This document shows, one piece after another, positions 1-7,162 of a DNA stretch of 13,104 nt. The position numbers and the translations under genes are program-made. This DNA is from an uncultured Azospirillum sp. Lineage in GTDB: Bacteria > Pseudomonadota > Alphaproteobacteria > Azospirillales > Azospirillaceae. Every line of letters starts with the position of its first letter. The stretch's first letter is position 1. Location of the stretch: contig CALGOL010000377.1 of the NCBI GenBank assembly GCA_937960755.1, positions 1 through 13,104 of the forward strand. The letters run 5' to 3'. The notes under the pieces were generated by a model. The model saw only the letters and a list, made by a program, of their open reading frames with translations, made no database searches and was not told the origin of the DNA.

Positions 1-171
1 CGGGATGATCCCGCGGGCGGTGCGCGCCGCCAGCGCGCAGCCGAACTCCTCCTCCAGCCGCTTCAGATGCGCCGACAAGGCGGGCTGGGCGATGCGCAGC
101 GCCTCTGCGGCGCGGGTCAGCGAGCCGTGCTCGACAATGGCGGCGAAGTAGCGCAACGCCCGCAAATCCAT
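1..171 (-). CDS. gcdR: LysR-type transcriptional regulator, N-terminal part (window edge); probable glutarate regulator GcdR
   Basis: Partial gene: the 57 codons seen are the N-terminal winged helix-turn-helix of a LysR-family regulator and the rest lies beyond base 1. The protein begins MDLRALRYFAAIVEHGSLTR and continues with AAEALRIAQPALSAHLKRLE, the standard LysR pattern of a first helix, a recognition helix with QPALSxxLKxLE, then the wing. The ATG at 169-171 is preceded on the minus strand by GGAGGAAG at good spacing. It is divergent from a glutaryl-CoA dehydrogenase and a CoA-transferase gene, the arrangement known for GcdR, the LysR regulator of glutarate catabolism in Pseudomonas. The LysR assignment is direct from sequence. 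The name gcdR is inferred from context, because the effector-binding domain is not visible. It probably activates gcdH-gcdG and represses itself through the palindrome between the two genes. Confidence 0.85.
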   Translation of the reverse strand, partial: MDLRALRYFAAIVEHGSLTRAAEALRIAQPALSAHLKRLEEEFGCALAARTARGIIP

Positions 172-185
172 CGCCGCCTTCCTCC

Positions 186-230
186 AAAGCCATAATAATT
201 TATTATGGATATCATCATCATTATGGCTTT
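186..230. promoter_or_regulatory. Putative LysR-type operator in the gcdR-gcdH intergenic region
   Basis: Positions 190-208 form a perfect 19-bp palindrome, CCATAATAA-T-TTATTATGG. It contains the T-N11-A spacing (T193 to A205) typical of LysR-type binding sites. A second, overlapping inverted pair exists: AAAGCCATAA at 186-195 is the exact reverse complement of TTATGGCTTT at 221-230. The TTATGG half-site thus appears twice on the gcdH side, and a related TTATGA follows at 235-240. The segment is AT-rich in a GC-rich genome, so it probably also carries the divergent promoters. Binding by the adjacent regulator is inferred. Confidence 0.6.
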
Positions 231-294
231 GTCATTATGACGCGAAACCGTCACCTTCTCGCCCATCACGCACCCCATAAAAAGGCCGAACGAC

Positions 295-1473
295 ATGCAG
301 GCGATGCGCTGGGACGATCCGTTTTTGCTGGAAAGCCAACTTGCCGAAGACGAGCGGTTGATCCGCGACGCCGCCCGCGCCTATTGCCAGGAAAAGCTTC
401 AGCCGCGGGTGATCTCCGCCTTCCGCGAAGAGCGCTTTGACCGCGAAATCATGTCGGAAATGGGCGAGCTGGGCCTGTTGGGCGCCACCATCCCGGAAAT
501 CTACGGCGGCGCCGGCGTCAACCACGTCTCTTACGGTCTGATCGCCCGCGAGGTGGAGCGGGTGGACTCTGGCTACCGCTCGGCGATGAGCGTGCAGTCG
601 TCGTTGGTGATGCATCCGATTTACGCCTACGGCTCGGAAGAACAGCGCAAGCGCTGGCTGCCGCGGCTGGCCACCGGCGAGCTGATCGGCTGCTTCGGCC
701 TGACCGAGCCGGACTCCGGCTCCGACCCCGGCTCGCTGCGCACCCGCGCCGTCAAGGTGGACGGCGGCTATCTGCTGTCGGGGCAAAAAATGTGGATCAC
801 CAATAGCCCGATTGCTGATCTGGCGGTGGTCTGGGCCAAGTCGGACGCCCACGGCGGCAAAATCAAGGGCTTTGTGGTGGAGCGCGGGACCAAGGGCTTC
901 ACCACGCCGAAGATCGAAGGCAAGATTTCCCTGCGCGCCTCGGTCACCGGCGAAGTGGTGCTGGACGAAGCCTTCGTGCCGGAAGAAAACCTGCTGCCGG
1001 GGGCCAACGGGCTGTCGGGGCCGTTCGGCTGCCTTAACAAGGCGCGTTACGGCATCGCCTGGGGCGCCGTTGGCGCGGCGGAATTCTGCTGGCACGCGGC
1101 GCGTCAATACACCCTCGACCGCAAGCAGTTCGGCAAGCCATTGGCCGCCACCCAGTTGGTGCAAAAGAAGCTGGCCGACATGCAGACCGAAATCGTCCTG
1201 GCGTTGCAAGCCGCCTTGCGGGTCGGCCGGATGATCGACGACGGCAGTTGGTCGCCGGAAGCGGTGTCGCTGATTAAGCGCAACAATGTCGGCAAGGCGT
1301 TGGACATCGCCCGCGTCGCCCGCGACATGCACGGCGGCAACGGCATTTCCGAAGAATTCCAGGTCATCCGCCACATGGTGAACCTGGAGACGGTCAACAC
1401 CTATGAAGGAACCCACGACGTGCATGCGCTGATCCTGGGCCGGGTGCAGACCGGCATTCAGGCGTTCGGTTAA
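295..1473 (+). CDS. gcdH: Glutaryl-CoA dehydrogenase
   Basis: FAD-dependent acyl-CoA dehydrogenase of 392 aa, the usual length for GcdH. It oxidises and decarboxylates glutaryl-CoA to crotonyl-CoA, passing electrons to electron-transfer flavoprotein, in lysine, tryptophan and glutarate breakdown. The N-terminal segment (WDDPFLLESQL, about residues 6-16) resembles mature GcdH proteins. GYRSAMSVQSS at 93-103 carries Arg95, which aligns with the glutarate-carboxylate-binding arginine of human GCDH. FGLTEPDSGSD is the flavin-side acyl-CoA dehydrogenase signature. NTYEGTHDVHALILGR near the C-terminus carries the catalytic base Glu371. These two residues distinguish it from other acyl-CoA dehydrogenases. 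ATG 295 has only a weak purine-rich stretch upstream, and ATG 304 is an alternative three codons later. The CoA-transferase gene starts 24 nt downstream, so the two are probably co-transcribed. Confidence 0.94.
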   Translation: MQAMRWDDPFLLESQLAEDERLIRDAARAYCQEKLQPRVISAFREERFDREIMSEMGELGLLGATIPEIYGGAGVNHVSYGLIAREVERVDSGYRSAMSVQSSLVMHPIYAYGSEEQRKRWLPRLATGELIGCFGLTEPDSGSDPGSLRTRAVKVDGGYLLSGQKMWITNSPIADLAVVWAKSDAHGGKIKGFVVERGTKGFTTPKIEGKISLRASVTGEVVLDEAFVPEENLLPGANGLSGPFGCLNKARYGIAWGAVGAAEFCWHAARQYTLDRKQFGKPLAATQLVQKKLADMQTEIVLALQAALRVGRMIDDGSWSPEAVSLIKRNNVGKALDIARVARDMHGGNGISEEFQVIRHMVNLETVNTYEGTHDVHALILGRVQTGIQAFG

Positions 1474-1497
1474 AGCATCGACAGGGAGACAGCCGAT

Positions 1498-2652
1498 ATG
1501 GCCGGGCCTTTGGCGCATTTGCGCGTGCTGGATCTTTCCCGCGTGCTGGCGGGACCGTGGGCGACGCAGTTGCTCGCCGATCTGGGAGCCGAAGTGCTGA
1601 AGATCGAAAAGCCCGGCGTCGGCGACGACACCCGCGGCTGGGGGCCGCCGTTCGCGGTCGCTCCCGATCCGGGCGCCGGCGATCCCGGCATGGCGGCTTA
1701 TTTCACCTGCTGCAACCGCGGCAAGCGCTCGCTCGCCATCGACTTCACCACGCCGGCAGGGGCGGCGGAAGTGCGCGAAATCGCCAAAACCTGCGACGTG
1801 GTGGTTGAAAACTTTAAGGTCGGCGGGCTGAAGCGCTACGGGCTGGACTATGAATCGCTGCGGGCGCTGAAGCCCGACCTGATTTATTGTTCAATCACCG
1901 GCTACGGCCAGACCGGGCCATACGCCGGCCACGCCGGCTACGACATGATGATCCAGGCGACCGGCGGGCTGATGAGCGTGACCGGCCAGCCGGACGGGGC
2001 GCCGGGGGCCGAGCCGATGAAGGTCGGCGTGGCGGTGGTGGACCTGTTCACCGGGCTTTACGCCGCCAATGGCGTACAGGCAGCACTCGCTCACCGCGAC
2101 CGCACCGGCCAGGGCCAGCACATCGACATCGCGCTGTTTGACACGCAATTAGCGGTGCTGGCCAATCAAGCGGCGAATTATCTGGTCTCCGGCCAAGCCC
2201 CCCGGCGCATGGGCAACGCCCATCCCAACATCTGCCCCTATCAGGTGTTCAAGGCGGCGGATGATTATCTGGTGCTGGCGGTGGGCAACGACGGCCAGTT
2301 CGCCAAATTCTGCGCCGTCGCCGGGCGGCCGGAATGGGCGCAAGACCCCGACTTCGCCACCAACGCCGCCAGGGTCGGCGCCCGCGAGCGGCTGGTTCCC
2401 ATGGTGGCCGATGTGCTGGCGACCCGGCCGCGCGACCAGTGGCTGGCGGAACTGGAAGCCGCCGGCGTGCCCTGCGGCCCGATCAACGACATCGGCCAAG
2501 CGCTCGCCCATCCCCAAGTCGCCGCCCGCGGCATGCTGGTGGAAAGCGAACTCGCCAATGGCGAACGGCTGCGCATGGTGGGCAATCCGCTGAAATTCTC
2601 TGAAACGCCGCTGGATTTGAGCGCGCCTCCGCCCTTGTTGGGGCGGGTGTGA
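1498..2652 (+). CDS. gcdG: Class III (CaiB/BaiF) CoA-transferase, probable glutarate CoA-transferase
   Basis: CaiB/BaiF family CoA-transferase of 384 aa. The N-terminus (LAHLRVLDLSRVLAGPWATQ, residues 5-24) and GAEVLKIEKPGVGDD (30-44) are the classic family start. YDMMIQATGGLMSVTG (148-163) holds Asp149, corresponding to the catalytic aspartate that forms the acyl-enzyme anhydride (Asp169 in formyl-CoA transferase). GVPCGPINDIGQALAHPQ near the C-terminus is also typical. Directly downstream of gcdH, its likely role is moving CoA from succinyl-CoA or another donor onto glutarate, giving the substrate of GcdH, as GcdG does in Pseudomonas and SUGCT in mammals. The family is certain and the exact acyl substrate is inferred from context. 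AGGGAG lies just upstream of ATG 1498. The gene ends shortly before a strong intrinsic terminator. Confidence 0.88.
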   Translation: MAGPLAHLRVLDLSRVLAGPWATQLLADLGAEVLKIEKPGVGDDTRGWGPPFAVAPDPGAGDPGMAAYFTCCNRGKRSLAIDFTTPAGAAEVREIAKTCDVVVENFKVGGLKRYGLDYESLRALKPDLIYCSITGYGQTGPYAGHAGYDMMIQATGGLMSVTGQPDGAPGAEPMKVGVAVVDLFTGLYAANGVQAALAHRDRTGQGQHIDIALFDTQLAVLANQAANYLVSGQAPRRMGNAHPNICPYQVFKAADDYLVLAVGNDGQFAKFCAVAGRPEWAQDPDFATNAARVGARERLVPMVADVLATRPRDQWLAELEAAGVPCGPINDIGQALAHPQVAARGMLVESELANGERLRMVGNPLKFSETPLDLSAPPPLLGRV

Positions 2653-2668
2653 TGAAGACGAGCAAACA

Positions 2669-2698
2669 AAAAAGCCGGGGATCGCTCCCCGGCTTTTT
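2669..2698. terminator. Bidirectional intrinsic terminator between gcdG and gap
   Basis: Perfect 13-bp stem with a TCGC loop: AAAAAGCCGGGGA at 2669-2681 pairs with TCCCCGGCTTTTT at 2686-2698. The A-tract on one side and T-tract on the other make it a rho-independent terminator in both directions. It lies 16 nt after the gcdG stop and 24 nt beyond the gap stop on the opposite strand, so it serves both convergent operons. Confidence 0.9.
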
Positions 2699-2722
2699 CG
2701 CGTTCGACCGAAGCCGAAAAAC

Positions 2723-3730
2723 TTACTTCGCGTTCATCATGGCGACGGCGGTGTCGCTCATGCGGTTCGAGAAGCCCCATTCATTGTCGTACCAAGTCAG
2801 GATGCGGACAAAGTTGCCGCCGATCACCTTGGTTTCCTTCAGGGCGAAGATCGACGAATGCGGGTCGTGGTTGAAATCCGACGACACCAGCGGCTCGTCG
2901 TAGTAGCCCAGCACGCCCTTCAGCGGGCCGTCCGCCGCCGCCTTGATCGCAGCGTTGATTTCGTCGGCCGAGGTGGCGCGCTTGGCGGTGAAGGACAGGT
3001 CGACCACCGAAACATTGGCGGTCGGCACGCGGATGGCGGTGCCGTCCAGCTTGCCCTTCAGTTCCGGCAGCACCAGACCGACCGCCTTGGCGGCGCCGGT
3101 GGAGGTCGGGATCATGTTCAGCGCCGCGGCGCGGGCGCGGTGCAAATCCTTGTGCGCCGTATCCACCGTGTTTTGATCGCCGGTGTAGCTGTGGATGGTG
3201 GTCATGAAGCCGTGTTCAATGCCCACCAGATTGGCGATGACGAACGCCGCCGGCGCCAAGCAGTTGGTGGTGCATGAGGCGTTGGAGACGATGGCGTGCT
3301 CCGCCTTCAGCTTGTCGTGGTTGACGCCGTAAACCACCGTGATGTCTTCATCGGTGGCCGGGGCGGAAATCAGCACCTTCTTCGCGCCCGCTTCCAGATG
3401 CTTGCCGGCGGCGTCGCGCTTGGTGAAGATGCCCGAGCATTCCATCGCGATGTCGACGTTCAGATCGCCCCACGGCAGCTTGGCCGGGTCGCGTTCCTGC
3501 ACCACGGTGATGGCGTGGCCGTTGACCACCAGCTTGCCGTCGACAGTTTCCACCGTGCCGGGGAAGCGGCCGTGAACGCTGTCGTACTTCAGCAGGTGCG
3601 CGTTGGTGGCGAGATCGGCGAGATCGTTGATCGCCACCACTTCCACGTCCTTGCGGCCGCTTTCATAAATCGCCCGCAGCACCAGACGACCGATACGGCC
3701 GAAACCATTGATCGCAACCCGCACAGCCAT
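2723..3730 (-). CDS. gap: Glyceraldehyde-3-phosphate dehydrogenase, type I (phosphorylating)
   Basis: 335-aa GAPDH that interconverts glyceraldehyde-3-phosphate and 1,3-bisphosphoglycerate in glycolysis, gluconeogenesis or the Calvin cycle. The Rossmann start AVRVAINGFGRIGRLVLRA occupies residues 2-20. INDLAD at 34-39 contains Asp36, which normally favours NAD over NADP. The active site SNASCTTNCLAP places the catalytic cysteine at 153, and TTIHSYTGDQ gives His180. HKDLHRARAAA and the C-terminal WYDNEWGFSNRM are standard. The TGDQNTVDTAHKDL variant is the form I associate with alphaproteobacteria. I chose ATG 3730 over the upstream ATG at 3754: it has GGAGGAT at ideal spacing and the family starts at MAVRV. 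It is the second gene of a tkt-gap operon. No pgk follows within the operon, which ends at the shared terminator. Confidence 0.96.
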   Translation of the reverse strand: MAVRVAINGFGRIGRLVLRAIYESGRKDVEVVAINDLADLATNAHLLKYDSVHGRFPGTVETVDGKLVVNGHAITVVQERDPAKLPWGDLNVDIAMECSGIFTKRDAAGKHLEAGAKKVLISAPATDEDITVVYGVNHDKLKAEHAIVSNASCTTNCLAPAAFVIANLVGIEHGFMTTIHSYTGDQNTVDTAHKDLHRARAAALNMIPTSTGAAKAVGLVLPELKGKLDGTAIRVPTANVSVVDLSFTAKRATSADEINAAIKAAADGPLKGVLGYYDEPLVSSDFNHDPHSSIFALKETKVIGGNFVRILTWYDNEWGFSNRMSDTAVAMMNAK

Positions 3731-3763
3731 GTTACCCGATCCTCCGAAGATCACTCTTTTGCT

Positions 3764-3790
3764 TCCCGGCGCTGGTGAAAGAGGCCGGGA
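3764..3790 (-). other. Intercistronic hairpin between tkt and gap
   Basis: In the 66 nt between the tkt stop and the gap start, TCCCGGC (3764-3770) is the exact reverse complement of GCCGGGA (3784-3790), with a 13-nt loop. On the transcribed minus strand it is followed by CAAAAG rather than a T-run, so it is a poor terminator. It could act as an mRNA processing or stability element that sets the tkt:gap ratio. The stem is visible and the function is a guess. Confidence 0.35.
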
Positions 3791-3796
3791 GGCCGG

Positions 3797-5791
3797 TTAC
3801 AGCCGCTCTTTCGCAGCCTTGACCACCGCGTCGACGGTGATGCCGAAATGCTTGTAAAGCTCCTGATACGGCGCCGATTCGCCAAAGCCGAGCATGCCGA
3901 TAAAGACGCCCTTCTTGCCGAGCCAGCGATCCCAGCCCAGCCGGGCGGCGGCCTCAATACCGACCCGCACCGTCTTGCGGCCCAGCACCGCGTCGCGATA
4001 GTCGTCGCTCTGCGCTTCGAACAATTCCCAGCACGGCATGGAGACCACCGCGGTCCCGATTCCGTCCTTTTCCAGAACGGCGCGGGCCTCCACCGCCAGC
4101 GACACTTCCGAACCCGACGCGAACAGCGTCACCTTGCGCTTGCCGGTCGCCTCCAGCAGCACATAAGCGCCCTTGGCGGTAAGGTTTTCCTTAACGTCGG
4201 CGCGCAATGTCGGCACGTTCTGGCGGGTCAGCGCCAAGGCCGACGGGCCGGTCTTGTTGGCCAGCGCCAGTTCCCACGCCTCCACCGTCTCCAACGCGTC
4301 GGCCGGGCGGAAGACCAGCAGATTGGGGATGGCGCGCAGCGCCGCCAGATGCTCCACCGGCTGGTGCGTCGGGCCGTCTTCGCCCAAACCGATGGAATCA
4401 TGGGTCAGCACATGCACGACGCGCTGCTTCATCAGCGCCGCCAAGCGGATGGCGGGGCGCGAATAATCGGCGAACTGCATGAAGGTGCCGGCGTAGGGGA
4501 TGACGCCGCCATGCAGCGTCATGCCGTTCATGATGGCGGCCATGCCGTGTTCGCGAATGCCGTAGCGGATGTAGCGGCCGGCGTAATCGCCCGGCTTCAC
4601 ATCCGGCTGATCCTTGGTCTTGGTGTTGTTGGAAGGCGTCAAATCCGCCGAGCCGCCGACCAGTTGGGGAATCGCCGGAACCAGCACTTCGAGCGTATTG
4701 CCGGAAGCGACGCGGGTCGCCCACGACGGCTTGTCGGCGACGATCTTTTCCTTGAAGGCTTGCAGCTTGGCGGCGAGGTCCGCCGGCAGGTCGCCGGCGA
4801 AGGCGGCGTCGAATTCGGCGCGCACTTCCGGCGCGGCGGCGTCGTAGGCGGCCTTCCACGCGGCGTAAGCGCCCGCGTTCTTTTCGCCCACGGCGCGCCA
4901 AGCGGCCAGGATGTCGGCGGGGATTTCAAACGGCGCATGCGGCCAGCCGATAGCCTCGCGAGTCGCCTTGATCTCATCGCCGCCCAAAGGCGAGCCGTGC
5001 ACGCCGTGGGAATTCGCCTTGTTGGGCGAGCCCTTGCCGATGATGGTGCGGCAGGCGATCAGCGACGGCTTGTCGGCGACGGCGCGGGCGGCTTCAATCG
5101 CCGCGGCCACCGCCGCCGGATCGTGACCGTCGACGGCCGACACGTCCCAGCCGTAGGCGGCGAAGCGCGCCTTGACGTCTTCGGTGAACGACAACTCGGT
5201 CGGCCCGTCGATGGAGATGTGGTTGTCGTCCCACAACACGATCAGCCGGCCCAGCTTCAGATGGCCGGCCAGCGCGCAAGCCTCGTGGCTGACGCCTTCC
5301 TGCAAATCGCCGTCCGACGCGATGACATAGGTGTCATGGCTGACCAGCGCTTCGCCGAAACGGGCGTTGAGCAGACGCTCGGCCAGCGCGAAGCCGACAG
5401 CGGTGGAGACGCCCTGCCCCAGGGGGCCGGTGGTCATTTCAACGCCGATGTCGTGATCGACTTCCGGGTGGCCGGGGGTGCGGCTGCCGATCTGGCGGAA
5501 GCGCTTCAGCTCGTCAATCGGCAGACCTTCATAGCCCAGCAAATGCGACAGGGCGTAGATCAGCATCGAGCCGTGGCCGGCCGACAAAACGAAGCGGTCG
5601 CGGTTGGGCCAGCGCGGGTTCTTCGGATCGACCTTGACGAAACCGCTGAACAGCGCGGTCGCGGCGTCGGCCATGCCCATCGGCATGCCGGGATGGCCGG
5701 ACTTCGCAGCCTCCACGCCATCCATGGCGAGGGCGCGAATGGCGTTGGCCATGATCGAAAGGTCGGCGGCGGAAGCGGCGGTCGCGGTCAT
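3797..5791 (-). CDS. tkt: Transketolase
   Basis: 664-aa thiamine-diphosphate enzyme of normal bacterial transketolase length. It transfers two-carbon ketol units between sugar phosphates in the pentose phosphate pathway, or in the Calvin cycle if one is present. GHPGMPMGMA (32-41) is the N-terminal substrate-loop motif. GHPEVDHDIGVEMTTGPLGQG is the second signature. ASDGDLQEGVSHE (158-170) with Asn190 forms the GDG-N metal/diphosphate site, here SDGD instead of the more common GDGC/GDGD. REHGMAAIMNG holds Glu414, which contacts the aminopyrimidine ring. THDSIGLGEDGPTHQPVEHL is the C-terminal-domain signature. ATG 5791 is the best match to the family start, though its ribosome binding site is weak (ACGGA). 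Downstream gap is probably co-transcribed. tkt-gap operons serve triose and pentose phosphate interconversion. I see no Rubisco or phosphoribulokinase to assign it to the Calvin cycle, so I do not call it cbbT. Confidence 0.96.
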   Translation of the reverse strand: MTATAASAADLSIMANAIRALAMDGVEAAKSGHPGMPMGMADAATALFSGFVKVDPKNPRWPNRDRFVLSAGHGSMLIYALSHLLGYEGLPIDELKRFRQIGSRTPGHPEVDHDIGVEMTTGPLGQGVSTAVGFALAERLLNARFGEALVSHDTYVIASDGDLQEGVSHEACALAGHLKLGRLIVLWDDNHISIDGPTELSFTEDVKARFAAYGWDVSAVDGHDPAAVAAAIEAARAVADKPSLIACRTIIGKGSPNKANSHGVHGSPLGGDEIKATREAIGWPHAPFEIPADILAAWRAVGEKNAGAYAAWKAAYDAAAPEVRAEFDAAFAGDLPADLAAKLQAFKEKIVADKPSWATRVASGNTLEVLVPAIPQLVGGSADLTPSNNTKTKDQPDVKPGDYAGRYIRYGIREHGMAAIMNGMTLHGGVIPYAGTFMQFADYSRPAIRLAALMKQRVVHVLTHDSIGLGEDGPTHQPVEHLAALRAIPNLLVFRPADALETVEAWELALANKTGPSALALTRQNVPTLRADVKENLTAKGAYVLLEATGKRKVTLFASGSEVSLAVEARAVLEKDGIGTAVVSMPCWELFEAQSDDYRDAVLGRKTVRVGIEAAARLGWDRWLGKKGVFIGMLGFGESAPYQELYKHFGITVDAVVKAAKERL

Positions 5792-6009
5792 CTTGGTCCG
5801 TCAACAAGCTGTTTAAATCGGGTGCGGCGTACGACGAGGCGCGGCCGGGGCAGCCGCCCCGTCCGGCGGGCGCACCATGCAAGAGCGACGCCCCAACGTC
5901 AACAGATGAAACGAGAACGTCGCTCTGCGCCGTGCGGCGACGCGGCGGAACGGAGCGGACAAACGGGTGGGTGAAAGATATTGTTAAAATCACCGAAATC
6001 AAATCGCAA
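5792..6009 (-). promoter_or_regulatory. tkt upstream leader with inverted repeat and weak promoter candidates
   Basis: No gene is supported here. AGAGCGACG at 5882-5890 is the exact reverse complement of CGTCGCTCT at 5918-5926 (27-nt spacer). CGGGGC at 5846-5851 pairs with GCCCCG at 5856-5861 (4-nt loop) in the presumed leader. Two weak sigma70-like candidates for tkt read on the minus strand: TTGCGA (6009-6004), 17 nt, TAACAA (5986-5981); and TTGACG (5902-5897), 17 nt, CATGGT (5879-5874). Neither -10 box is good. The long leader and inverted repeat suggest regulation of tkt-gap, but the controlling factor is unknown. Confidence 0.3.
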
Positions 6010-6061
6010 CGCCCTTCGCATAGCACTGCCAACGCCCATAGTCTTCCTCGGGAGCGAACCG

Positions 6062-6211
6062 ATGATTATCAGTAAATTATGCAATGCCGTCGCCTATCTG
6101 ATTTTAATATTTTCGATTATAATTAATATTGCGCATCATTATCATGTTTGCCGATTCATTTCCCGACTCACTGTTTATGCGGATCGCGCCCGGCGATTGG
6201 CGACGGCGTAG
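6062..6211 (+). CDS. Possible 49-aa single-span membrane peptide
   Basis: Small open frame I do not recognise. It encodes a peptide starting MIISKLCNAVAYLILIFSII, followed by NIAHHYHVCRFISR and a basic tail ending ADRARRLATA. Residues about 8-25 are almost all hydrophobic, enough for one membrane span, followed by a histidine- and arginine-rich stretch. GGGAG lies about 8 nt before the ATG, a reasonable ribosome binding site. Against it: the DNA is much more AT-rich than neighbouring genes, no codon bias matches the host, and the same AT-richness would be expected of a promoter region between tkt and kdsB. An in-frame ATG at 5981 would give 76 aa but adds nothing recognisable. Treat it as a weak prediction. 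Confidence 0.25.
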   Translation: MIISKLCNAVAYLILIFSIIINIAHHYHVCRFISRLTVYADRARRLATA

Positions 6212-6256
6212 TTATTATTTCATAACTGCCATTACCACCTTGCATGCGCCCCGTCA

Positions 6257-6289
6257 GGATGGCGAACAGGGCCGGGATGGCGAACAGGG
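6257..6289 (+). repeat. Two-copy 18-bp-period direct repeat upstream of kdsB
   Basis: GGATGGCGAACAGGG occurs at 6257-6271 and again, identical, at 6275-6289. It is followed immediately by TTGACG (6290-6295), which could be a -35 box for kdsB, though no good -10 follows. The 154 bp between 6212 and 6365 hold nothing else I can support apart from the kdsB ribosome binding site. The repeat could be a pair of helically phased protein sites or simple slippage. Confidence 0.5.
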
Positions 6290-6365
6290 TTGACGCGCAA
6301 GCCCCCCGCGTGGTCAGAAAAGCGCAAGCAAGCAAATTTTTAAAAGATGTCCGGGGAGAGTTGAA

Positions 6366-7130
6366 ATGTTCGCGACGTCGGCGCCGCCGTCCAATCCCAT
6401 CGTGCTGATTCCGGCCCGCATGGCCTCGACCCGGTTGCCCGGCAAGCCCTTGGCCGACATCCACGGCGAGCCGATGATCGTCCACGTCTGGCGCCGCGCC
6501 ATGGAAGCCGACATCGGCCCAGTAGCGGTGGCGGCGGGCGAGCCGGAAATCGCCGAAGCGATTGAAAAGGCCGGCGGCAAAGCGGTGTTGACCCGCACCG
6601 ACCTGCCCAGCGGCTCCGACCGGATATTTGAAGCCGTCAGCCTGCTGGACCCGGAGCGCACCCACGACGCGGTAGTGAACCTGCAAGGCGACCTCCCCAC
6701 CTTGGAGGCGGGACCGATCCGCGCTTGCTTCGCCGCCTTGGCCGACCCGGCGGTGGACGTCGCCACGCTGGCGGTGGAGATCACCCGCGACGAGGAACGC
6801 GACGACCCCAACGTCGTCAAGGCGGTAATCGAACTGTCGGAAGGGGCCAAGCGCGGCCGGGCGCTGTATTTCACCCGCGCGACCGCGCCATCGGGCGACG
6901 GGCCGCTTTATCATCACATCGGCATCTACGCCTATCGCCGCGAGGCGCTGGAGCGCTACGTCGCCCTGCCGCCGTCGGCGCTGGAGCAGCGCGAGCGGCT
7001 GGAGCAGTTGCGGGCGCTGGCGTTCGGCATGCGGATCGACGCCGCCATCGTTGACGCGCCGCCGTTGGGCGTCGATACTCCCGCCGACCTGGAGCGGGCG
7101 CGGGCGGCGCTGGCGCGCCGGGCCGGCTGA
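6366..7130 (+). CDS. kdsB: 3-deoxy-manno-octulosonate cytidylyltransferase (CMP-KDO synthetase)
   Basis: 254-aa nucleotidyltransferase that activates KDO with CTP to CMP-KDO for lipopolysaccharide inner-core synthesis in the cytoplasm. Length fits the family (about 245-260 aa). The N-terminal nucleotide-binding signature is VLIPARMASTRLPGKPLADI (13-32). SGSDRI marks the substrate pocket, VVNLQGDLP is the alphaproteobacterial form of the usual VQGDEP metal-binding motif, and YHHIGIYAYRREAL plus RLEQLRAL are typical of the C-terminal half. GGGGAG precedes ATG 6366 at good spacing. pheA begins 32 nt downstream, and the kdsB-pheA pair is, to my knowledge, recurrent in alphaproteobacteria, so co-transcription is likely. 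It shows the organism makes KDO-containing lipopolysaccharide. Confidence 0.95.
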   Translation: MFATSAPPSNPIVLIPARMASTRLPGKPLADIHGEPMIVHVWRRAMEADIGPVAVAAGEPEIAEAIEKAGGKAVLTRTDLPSGSDRIFEAVSLLDPERTHDAVVNLQGDLPTLEAGPIRACFAALADPAVDVATLAVEITRDEERDDPNVVKAVIELSEGAKRGRALYFTRATAPSGDGPLYHHIGIYAYRREALERYVALPPSALEQRERLEQLRALAFGMRIDAAIVDAPPLGVDTPADLERARAALARRAG

Positions 7131-7162
7131 TTCGCCATTCCGCGTCAAGGAACTGTTCACTA

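Noticed and set aside
235..1518. Minus-strand open frame of 427 codons opposite gcdH
   Set aside because: Antisense shadow of a well-supported dehydrogenase; composition is typical of reverse-frame translation and no motif is visible.
3797..5791. Assignment of transketolase to a Calvin-cycle cbbT
   Set aside because: No Rubisco, phosphoribulokinase or cbbR is in the window; sequence alone cannot separate cbbT from tkt.
3848..5974. Plus-strand open frame of 708 codons opposite tkt
   Set aside because: It is the antisense of a clear transketolase, is arginine/histidine-rich without any recognisable domain, and arises from the high-GC third-position bias.
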